From an uncultured Rhodanobacteraceae bacterium (GTDB taxonomy: Bacteria; Pseudomonadota; Gammaproteobacteria; Xanthomonadales; Ahniellaceae): a DNA stretch of 10,298 bases. Below the pieces are notes generated by a model. It was not told where the DNA came from and made no database searches. It worked only from the letters and a program-made list of their open reading frames with translations. How positions within the stretch are numbered: position 1 is the stretch's first letter; each line of letters opens with the position of its first letter. This document shows, in pieces, positions 1 through 7,327 of this stretch. The stretch is taken from assembly GCA_937873105.1 (NCBI GenBank), contig CALMWD010000135.1, forward strand, positions 1-10,298. The letters are read 5' to 3'. The translations under genes were made by a program, and so were the position numbers.

Positions 1-627
1 GATCACCGAGGGCTGCGTCGAGCAGGTGCCGCAGGTCGACAGCTCGGTGCTCACGTCGGTGCGCGTGCCCGCCAGCGCCTGCCAGCGCGAGCGGATCCAT
101 TCGGCGGCGGTCTTGCCGGTCGTGCTGGTGTAGTAGCGGTTGGTGTTCCCGGCCAGGGTCGTGATGGTGCCGCGGATGTTGGCCTCGCTGGCCTGCGGCA
201 GCCAGGGATTCACCGTCGTCGCGTTGTCGATGGTATAGCTCGCGAGCTTGGCGCTTGCGGCCCGGCGCGACGCGTCGCCGCGCACGAAGGCCTCGGCCTC
301 GGCGCGCGTCTCGAAGGCGAAGTAGCCGCCGCAGCGCTTGCGCTGCTCGTGGATGACGCGGCTGATCTCGTCGACTTGCCAGGCCGCCACTTCGGCCAGC
401 ACCAGCGGCGTGCCGAGGCTGTCGCGCAGGCCGATGCCCTTGCCGTTGCCGACGATGGCCTGCAGGTCGGACTGGTAGATCTCGGCCGAGGTGACGATGT
501 AGACGGTCGCGTGCGGATCGGTGCCGGGGTCGGACGGCCAGGCGTCGGCGCCGGCGTGGACGTCGCGCGGCGCGACGACGGCCAGAATCAGGGCGCAGGC
601 CAGCGCCCGCGCGTGCAGCAGGTTCAT
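1..627 (-). CDS. Secreted M28 bacterial leucyl aminopeptidase, N-terminal part (cut by window edge)
   Basis: The first 209 codons of a gene reading leftward out of the window. Residues 1-25 look like a Sec signal peptide (hydrophobic core, then VHA before Gly26). Residues 26-140 would be a propeptide. From residue 142 the sequence (WLPQASEANIRGTITTL, then TNRYYTSTTGKTAAEWI, then RWQAL) closely follows the start of mature Vibrio proteolyticus aminopeptidase (WLPQ..., TNRFYTTTSG..., WQALS), the prototype of the M28E zinc leucyl aminopeptidases. The two-zinc ligands of the family lie further downstream, outside the window, so activity cannot be judged. Two cysteines (199, 202) just before PSVI are notable. 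The start is the ATG at 625-627, preceded by AAGGAG at 634-639. The gene lies downstream of the M4 protease on the same strand, beyond a terminator. The expected role is removal of N-terminal hydrophobic residues from extracellular peptides; in several bacteria such proenzymes are matured by an M4 protease. Confidence 0.88.
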   Translation of the reverse strand, partial: MNLLHARALACALILAVVAPRDVHAGADAWPSDPGTDPHATVYIVTSAEIYQSDLQAIVGNGKGIGLRDSLGTPLVLAEVAAWQVDEISRVIHEQRKRCGGYFAFETRAEAEAFVRGDASRRAASAKLASYTIDNATTVNPWLPQASEANIRGTITTLAGNTNRYYTSTTGKTAAEWIRSRWQALAGTRTDVSTELSTCGTCSTQPSVI

Positions 628-648
628 CGGGGTCTCCTTGGAGGCTGC

Positions 649-678
649 AAAAAAGAACCCCGGCCGAAGCCGGGGTTC
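649..678 (-). terminator. Rho-independent terminator after the M4 protease gene
   Basis: A perfect 10-bp inverted repeat (655-664 with 669-678) has a 4-nt loop and is flanked by six A residues at 649-654. Read on the minus strand this is a GC-rich stem closed by a C(UUCG)G tetraloop and followed by six U residues, a textbook intrinsic terminator. It lies 34 nt past the protease stop codon and only 10 nt before the Shine-Dalgarno sequence of the aminopeptidase. There is no U tract for the opposite orientation. Confidence 0.9.
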
Positions 679-711
679 CCTGGTTTGCCAGATCAGCGCA
701 TGGCTGCCTGA

Positions 712-3005
<2,294 letters not shown>

Positions 3006-3022
3006 AAGGAATGATTTCTTTT

Positions 3023-3039
3023 GATGTCTCCCCGATGTC
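3023..3039. repeat. Short direct repeat GATGTC-N5-GATGTC in the protease leader
   Basis: Two identical 6-mers are spaced 11 bp apart (3023-3028 and 3034-3039), about one helical turn, 35-51 nt upstream of the protease start codon. They would lie inside the leader RNA if the promoter at 3176-3203 is used. Repeats this short arise by chance; the helical phasing is the only reason to list them. Confidence 0.25.
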
Positions 3040-3151
3040 ATCAGGGAATTCGTCGCCACGCGGACCGCACCCGCCTTTGCCGGCGCTGCGCCGACGGCGG
3101 AAACGTGCTGAATGCGTGCGATGGAAAACCCCCTGACCATCGCCCCGCCTG

Positions 3152-3165
3152 TCCCGGAACCGGGA
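3152..3165. other. Perfect inverted repeat TCCCGG-AA-CCGGGA
   Basis: Six-base arms surround an AA centre, and the repeat can fold as a 5-bp stem with a GAAC or GTTC loop. It lies just downstream of the predicted -10 of the protease promoter, so it would form the very 5' end of that transcript or overlap an operator. No T tract follows, so it does not look like a terminator. Confidence 0.35.
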
Positions 3166-3175
3166 AGGCCGGGCG

Positions 3176-3203
3176 ACTATACGCAGGCTGAACCGAAGGT
3201 CAC
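3176..3203 (-). promoter_or_regulatory. Candidate sigma70 promoter of the M4 protease gene
   Basis: On the minus strand the -10 box TATAGT (3176-3181) matches TATAAT at five of six positions. GTGACC (3198-3203) is a possible -35 (TGAC core) at a 16-bp spacing. Transcription would start near 3169, giving a leader of about 180 nt before the GTG start at 2988. The stretch is relatively AT-rich for this genome. A CRP-type palindrome lies about 77 bp upstream of the predicted start point. Confidence 0.45.
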
Positions 3204-3238
3204 GCTGCTTTGCAACAAATCGCGTAACAAGCCGGATT

Positions 3239-3254
3239 TGTGACCCGATTCACA
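3239..3254. promoter_or_regulatory. Perfect CRP/Clp-type binding site (TGTGA-N6-TCACA)
   Basis: The palindrome TGTGA-cccgat-TCACA has both 5-base half-sites identical to the CRP consensus and the correct 6-bp spacer. It lies 18-34 bp past the TRAP receptor stop codon and about 250 bp upstream of the protease start. The only nearby promoter region it can serve is that of the M4 protease. In Xanthomonas and Lysobacter the CRP homologue Clp recognises this consensus and controls extracellular enzymes. The centre (3246.5) is about 77 bp from the predicted transcription start, which is not one of the best-phased activator distances, so either the mapped start or the role may differ. Confidence 0.6.
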
Positions 3255-3256
3255 TT

Positions 3257-3282
3257 GACAAAGAGAACAGTTTCAGGTTCTC
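3257..3282 (-). terminator. Weak candidate terminator at the end of the TRAP receptor gene
   Basis: The inverted repeat GAGAAC (3263-3268) with GTTCTC (3277-3282) encloses an 8-nt loop that includes the TRAP receptor stop codon. On the minus strand it is followed by TTTGTC. The stem is short and only half GC and the U tract is poor, so termination would be inefficient. It could equally be an operator or chance. Confidence 0.3.
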
Positions 3283-4355
3283 GCCTGGAAGTACGGCACT
3301 TCCGAGACCGCCGACCAGGCCCGGACCTGATCGCGATAGGCGGAGAAACTGTCGTACACGCGCTTGGCGAACGCATCCTTCGCGGCCAACTCGGCCAGGA
3401 CCGCTTCGGACTGTTCGCGCAGGGCCGCAAGCACCGGATCCGGCAATCGCCGGAACTGGACCTTGTGCGTTTCGATCAGCTGCTTCAGCGCCTCCTGGTT
3501 GCGCGCGGTGTACTCGGCCAGCATGTCGTCGTTGATGGCGCGACAACAGGCGTCAAGGATGGCCTTGAGGTCGTCGGGCAACGATTCGTAAGCGGTCTTG
3601 TTGACCATGCACTCAAGCGTCGGGCCGGGTTCCTGCCAGCCCGGGTAGTAGCAGTACTTCGCGGCGCGGTAGAGGGCGCGGGCGATGCCCTTGTAGGGGC
3701 CGACCCATTCCGCGGCGTCGATCGCGCCTTGCTGCAGGGCGGTGAAGATTTCGCCGCCGGGAATGTTGACCGGCACGACGCCGAGCCGCGCCATGACCTC
3801 GCCGCCGAGGCCGGGGATGCGCATCTTCAGCCCCTTCAGATCGTCGACCGAGGTGATCTCGCGATTGAACCAGCCGGCCATCTGCACCCCGGTGTTGCCG
3901 CAGGGGAAGGGCACCAGGTCGAACTTCGCGTACAGCTCGCGCCACAGTTCCAGCCCGCCGCCGTGGTAGAGCCAGCCGTTCATCTCCTGCGCGTTCAGGC
4001 CGAAGGGCACGGCGCAGAAGAACGGCGCGGCTTCCGACTTGCCCTTCCAGTAGTACGCCGCGCAATGACCCATCTCGACGGTGCCGCGCGAAACCGCATC
4101 GAACACCTCGAACGGCGGCACCAGCTCGTTGCCGCCGTAGATCTTGAGGGTCAGGCGGCCGCCGCTGGCCTGGTCCAGCATCTCGCCAAGACGCACCACG
4201 CTGGTTCCGAGCCCCGGGAAGTTCGGCGGCCAGGAGGTGACCATCTTCCACTGGAAGCGCTGCTGGCTGTTGCTGGTGGTTCCGCCCTGCGGCTTCGGCG
4301 CGCAGGCGGCGAGTGCGGCGGCGCTGCCGGCGGCGATCAACTGGCGTCGTTTCAT
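3273..4355 (-). CDS. TRAP transporter substrate-binding lipoprotein, DctP/TakP-like
   Basis: A 360-residue periplasmic receptor for a tripartite ATP-independent (TRAP) transporter. The N-terminus has twin arginines at 3-4 (KRRQLIAAG) and a lipobox LAAC with the lipidation cysteine at 18, so it is probably a Tat- or Sec-exported lipoprotein tethered to a membrane. The body resembles Rhodobacter TakP, which binds 2-oxo acids: WYHGGG-type motif near 129-134, GNTGVQMAGWF (153-163), LKMR with the family's carboxylate-binding arginine at R179, and AEWVGPY (215-221). The ligand is probably a small organic carboxylate, but its identity cannot be read from the sequence. The frame stays open upstream to 4532; the ATG at 4353-4355 is chosen because it starts the signal peptide and has GGAGG 9 nt upstream. 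No DctQ or DctM membrane subunit is adjacent in the window, which is unusual for TRAP systems. Confidence 0.92.
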   Translation of the reverse strand: MKRRQLIAAGSAAALAACAPKPQGGTTSNSQQRFQWKMVTSWPPNFPGLGTSVVRLGEMLDQASGGRLTLKIYGGNELVPPFEVFDAVSRGTVEMGHCAAYYWKGKSEAAPFFCAVPFGLNAQEMNGWLYHGGGLELWRELYAKFDLVPFPCGNTGVQMAGWFNREITSVDDLKGLKMRIPGLGGEVMARLGVVPVNIPGGEIFTALQQGAIDAAEWVGPYKGIARALYRAAKYCYYPGWQEPGPTLECMVNKTAYESLPDDLKAILDACCRAINDDMLAEYTARNQEALKQLIETHKVQFRRLPDPVLAALREQSEAVLAELAAKDAFAKRVYDSFSAYRDQVRAWSAVSEVPYFQART

Positions 4356-4364
4356 CGGATTCGT

Positions 4365-4369
4365 CCTCC
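4365..4369 (-). promoter_or_regulatory. Ribosome binding site deciding the TRAP receptor start
   Basis: GGAGG on the minus strand lies 9 nt before the ATG at 4355. It selects this start over upstream ATGs in the same open frame, which would add 59 Arg-rich residues in front of the signal peptide. Confidence 0.7.
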
Positions 4370-4381
4370 ATCGAAGCCGCG

Positions 4382-4387
4382 AGTCTA
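4382..4387 (-). promoter_or_regulatory. Candidate -10 box for the TRAP receptor gene
   Basis: TAGACT on the minus strand matches four of six consensus bases and would place the transcript start near 4375, about 20 nt before the ATG, with the Shine-Dalgarno sequence inside the leader. No convincing -35 is seen at the expected distance. Confidence 0.3.
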
Positions 4388-4466
4388 GCCGCCGGCACCG
4401 CCGCGGAAACCGCCCGTCGGCGCGGGCCGGGACCGAAGTCCGGCTCGGGAGCCGTTCAGAATGCGG

Positions 4467-4475
4467 TGTTATCCT
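4467..4475 (+). promoter_or_regulatory. Candidate extended -10 promoter of the Ser/Thr kinase gene
   Basis: TGTTATCCT fits the extended -10 pattern TGnTAT--T, and no good -35 accompanies it. Transcription would begin near 4482, giving a leader of about 65 nt to the ATG at 4547. A GTGACA (4489-4494) further down could be a -35 for an alternative start, but no -10 stands out after it. The rest of the 4356-4546 divergent gap shows no further clear signal. Confidence 0.28.
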
Positions 4476-4546
4476 CGATTCACGTTTGGTGACAGGTACG
4501 CGCGCCATCGCGCGTTTTCCCGAACGACCCATTGGGGAGATGAGCC

Positions 4547-6547
4547 ATGAGAAGCAAGGTTGGTCATTACGACGTCGTCTGCGAACTCGGTCGCGGCGGC
4601 ATGGGCGTGGTCTACAAGGGCTACGAGCCGGCGCTGAACCGCTACGTCGCGATCAAGACGCTGTCGGAGTCGCTGTCGCACGACGAGTCGGTGAAGGAGC
4701 GCTTCCTGCGCGAAGCGCGCTCGATGGCCCAGCTCAACGACGCGCACATCATCCAGATCTACTTCATCGGCGAGGACAACGGCCAGCCGTTCTTCGCGAT
4801 GGAGTTCGTCGAGGGCGAATCGCTGTCGTCATACCTCAAGCGCGAAGGCAAGATGACCCCGGCCCAGGCCGCCAAGGTCATCCACCAGACCGCGCTGGGC
4901 CTGACCACCGCGCACGACAAGGGCGTCGTGCACCGCGACATCAAGCCCGCCAACCTGATGCTGACCACGCGCGGCACGATCAAGATCGCCGACTTCGGCA
5001 TCGCGCTGGCGCAACACGATTTCTCGAAGAAGCTGACCGCGACCGGCGAATTCGTCGGCACGCCCGGCTACCTGTCGCCGGAGGTCTGCCTCGGCAAGCC
5101 GGTGGACCTGCGTTCGGACGTGTTCTCGCTCGGCATCGTGCTGTTCGAGATGCTGACCGGACGCATGCCCTTCACCGACGAATCGCCGCTCGGCCTGCTG
5201 CTCGAAGTGGTCAAGGCGGAGGTGCCGGACGTGCGCCAGTTGAACGGCGAAGTCGATCCGGAACTGGCGCGCATCCTGACCAAGATGGTCGCCAAGGATC
5301 CGGCCGACCGCTACGCCAGCTGTCACGAACTGGTCGCCGACCTGCAGAAGCATCCGGCAGTGATGGCCGGCGGTCCGATCTCGGTGCAGGCGAAGTTGCC
5401 GCCGGCCGCGGCGACCGTCGTCGGCATGGCCACGCCGGCCGAAGCCCTGGCCGCCGCGACTCAGCGTGACGCCGCGATCAAGCAGACCACGCCGACGCCG
5501 CTGCCGCAGGTGCACGCGACGCCGGTGACCAATCCGCAGGTTGCGGTGCCGCCGCCGGCGCCGCAGGCGGCCGCGGCACCGGCACGCCCGTCGGTGATGG
5601 AAAGCCAGCAGAAGCGCTCGGGCGGATCGAACCTGGTGTGGCCGATCGCCGCGGTCGTGACGCTGGGCGCGCTCGGCGCGGCCGGCTTCGCGTTCAAGGA
5701 CCGCATCGGCGCGCTGTTCGGCGGCGGCGCGGACGTGGTCGTGATCAACGACCCGCCGACGCCGGTCGCCGTGGCCGAACCGATCGCGCCGACGACGCCG
5801 GACGCGCCGCCCGCATCCACCGATGCCGCGGTCACCGAAGCGCCGACGCATACCGGCCTGGCCTCGGCCGACGCCGGCGAGGACGACGCGACCGAGCCGG
5901 CGCCCGGCCTGGCCGTGCTCGACCAGCTGGCGCAACGCGGCAAGGACGTCGAGAACGACCGCGCCGCGCCGACGGTCGGTACCGGACCGGCCGCCTTCAT
6001 CGCCAAGGCCCAGGACGCCCGCGCCGAACGCCCGGCCGTGGCCCGCAACCTGCCGCCGCCGGAACGCCCGCGCCGCCCCAGCGGTCCGCCGCGCGTGATG
6101 GTCATCAGCGTCGGCGACCCGGCCATCGCACAGGCGGCGGAAGCCATCGTCGAGGAAGCGCTCGAGTCCTCGGGCTTCCTGCTCGCCGACGAGGAGAGCA
6201 CGCCCGGCATCGCGGCACTGATCAACTCCGGCGCGCCGGACATGCCGCGCCTGTTCGCCGCCCTCGCCCGCGCCAACAACGTGCGCGCGGTGACGGTGAT
6301 CCGCGCCCAGCCGCTCGGCTCCACGCCGATCACCTTCTACGGCCAGACCGACACGCTGTATTCGGCCAACCTCTCGATCAAGACCTGGGACGTGTTCGAA
6401 GGCCAGCCGATCGGCGCCGGCATCACCCAGAAAGTCGACTTCACCAACCTCAGCGCGCCGGAGAAGGCCCGCGAGGCGATCGAGGAACGGCTGGGCCGCT
6501 ATCTTGGCGCCCTGAACGGCTTCCGCCCGAAGGGTGCGAACGGCTGA
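4547..6547 (+). CDS. Transmembrane Ser/Thr protein kinase (Hanks type) with unusual C-terminal extracytoplasmic domain
   Basis: A 666-residue single-pass membrane kinase. The cytoplasmic kinase domain (about 7-270) has all key residues: glycine loop GRGGMGVVY (15-23), ATP lysine K37, helix-C E56, HRDIKPAN with catalytic D131, DFG with D149, activation-segment GTPGYLSPE (171-179) and D191 of the F helix. Residues 280-358 are a Pro/Ala/Thr-rich linker. A single hydrophobic helix (about 363-384) follows. Beyond it is another low-complexity Pro/Ala/Asp region (400-512), then a compact alpha/beta-looking domain (about 515-657) starting RVMVISVGDPAIAQAAEAIV. This last domain has no PASTA, NHL or WD repeats. 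Its layout (beta strand, long helix, GFLLADEE, then a helix, then strands ending IGAGI and a final helix) recalls the TolB-N/FlgT/CsgG-like fold, which is only inference. The start at 4547 has GGGGAGA 6 nt upstream. It diverges from the TRAP receptor gene and converges on the GYF-pilin gene. No cognate phosphatase is visible. Confidence 0.94.
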   Translation: MRSKVGHYDVVCELGRGGMGVVYKGYEPALNRYVAIKTLSESLSHDESVKERFLREARSMAQLNDAHIIQIYFIGEDNGQPFFAMEFVEGESLSSYLKREGKMTPAQAAKVIHQTALGLTTAHDKGVVHRDIKPANLMLTTRGTIKIADFGIALAQHDFSKKLTATGEFVGTPGYLSPEVCLGKPVDLRSDVFSLGIVLFEMLTGRMPFTDESPLGLLLEVVKAEVPDVRQLNGEVDPELARILTKMVAKDPADRYASCHELVADLQKHPAVMAGGPISVQAKLPPAAATVVGMATPAEALAAATQRDAAIKQTTPTPLPQVHATPVTNPQVAVPPPAPQAAAAPARPSVMESQQKRSGGSNLVWPIAAVVTLGALGAAGFAFKDRIGALFGGGADVVVINDPPTPVAVAEPIAPTTPDAPPASTDAAVTEAPTHTGLASADAGEDDATEPAPGLAVLDQLAQRGKDVENDRAAPTVGTGPAAFIAKAQDARAERPAVARNLPPPERPRRPSGPPRVMVISVGDPAIAQAAEAIVEEALESSGFLLADEESTPGIAALINSGAPDMPRLFAALARANNVRAVTVIRAQPLGSTPITFYGQTDTLYSANLSIKTWDVFEGQPIGAGITQKVDFTNLSAPEKAREAIEERLGRYLGALNGFRPKGANG

Positions 6548-6572
6548 GCGGTCGCGACATCGATGGACCTGC

Positions 6573-6604
6573 ACGGGGGCCGCGCGAGCGGCCCTCGTCG
6601 TTTG
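6573..6604 (+). terminator. Hairpin terminator between the convergent kinase and GYF-pilin genes
   Basis: An 11-bp stem with one G-U pair (6573-6583 with 6588-6598) is closed by a GCGA (GNRA) tetraloop and followed by CGTTT on the plus strand. It begins 26 nt after the kinase stop. The U tract is short, so efficiency is uncertain, and there is no U run for the minus-strand gene. It fills most of the 62-bp convergent gap. Confidence 0.62.
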
Positions 6605-6609
6605 CGGCC

Positions 6610-7302
6610 TCAGCCGCGGCAGTTCGCCGGCAGGATCCGGTTCTCGAGGTCGGACGAACACTTCCAGCCGGTGCCGGATTCGTCCAGCCAGAACCACAGC
6701 TTCTTGCCCTCCACCTTCGGCAGACGCTCGATGCGATCGAAGGTGAATTGCGCGCCGCAGGTGCCGTCCTCGAAGCGGCCGACCCAGACCTCGCTGAAGC
6801 CGTCGGGCACGTCCTCGGATTGCAGGCCGATGTCGTTCGGGCAGGCGCCGTCGCGCTGGTAGGCCTCGGCGATGCGCAGCTTGACCGGTTGCGCCGAAAC
6901 GATGTGCTGCATCAGCAAGGCGCGATGCGTGTAGTCCTGATAGGCAGGAATGGCGATCGCCGCCAGGATGCCGAGCAGGGGCACGGCGACGACCACGGCC
7001 ACGCCGACCGCGAGGGCACAACCGGCGCCGCGACTCATGCCGGCCTTCGCGGGCGCCGGCACCGGCACGGCGTTCGGCATCGGCATCGGCGGCGGCGTCG
7101 GCGACTTCGCCAGGGCGTCGCGGACCCAGGGCAGTTCGTCGGCGAGCGTCGCCAGCGCCTGCCATCCGGACAAGCCTTCGCGCCACAACAGCGTGCGCGC
7201 GTCGATGCGCCCGCCGGCGTGCAGCTGCGCGAGCGTGTCGCTGTCCACCGGGCCCTGCTGCTGCCGGCTGGCGTCGGCGTAGAACCACATGGTCTCGCTC
7301 AT
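6610..7302 (-). CDS. GYF_2-domain protein with type IV pilin-like membrane and C-terminal region
   Basis: A 230-residue fusion. Residues 6-50 (WFYADASRQQQGPV, then LWREGLSGWQAL) are a GYF_2/DUF4339 domain, thought to bind peptides. Residues 67-86 are a Pro/Met-rich linker. Residues 94-120 form a hydrophobic helix whose second half (GILAAIAIPAYQDYTHRALL, 111-130) is the conserved type IV pilin N-terminal helix. The C-terminal part has pilin-like cysteines C154/C182 and C215/C228, with WKCSS...ILPANC resembling the pilin D-region end. The prepilin cleavage site is absent: aligning on GILAAIAIP places Leu97 and Ala98 at the -1/+1 positions and Ala102 where pilins carry Glu5. It is therefore probably a fixed membrane protein with GYF in the cytoplasm and the pilin-like head outside, not a polymerised subunit. 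The start at 7302 has GGAG 10 nt upstream; a second ATG at 7290 is a weaker option. It lies 25 bp after uvrD and is probably co-transcribed with it. Function unknown. Confidence 0.88.
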   Translation of the reverse strand: MSETMWFYADASRQQQGPVDSDTLAQLHAGGRIDARTLLWREGLSGWQALATLADELPWVRDALAKSPTPPPMPMPNAVPVPAPAKAGMSRGAGCALAVGVAVVVAVPLLGILAAIAIPAYQDYTHRALLMQHIVSAQPVKLRIAEAYQRDGACPNDIGLQSEDVPDGFSEVWVGRFEDGTCGAQFTFDRIERLPKVEGKKLWFWLDESGTGWKCSSDLENRILPANCRG

Positions 7303-7327
7303 TCTTCGCGATCTCCGTTTGGCCGGA

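Noticed and set aside
4430..4441. GGAC-CGAA-GTCC hairpin upstream of the TRAP receptor gene
   Set aside because: The stem has only 4 bp, no T tract follows, and flanking bases do not extend it. The UUCG loop on the minus strand is suggestive, but not enough to call a terminator or a regulator.
4356..4532. N-terminal extension of the TRAP receptor by 59 residues
   Set aside because: The extra residues are Arg/Pro-rich and would bury the lipoprotein signal. A good ribosome binding site and lipobox support the start at 4355.
4829..7288. Long minus-strand open frame (819 codons) across the Ser/Thr kinase and the GYF-pilin gene
   Set aside because: The product is Arg/Gly/Ala-rich with no domain and overlaps two well-supported genes, so it is compositional.
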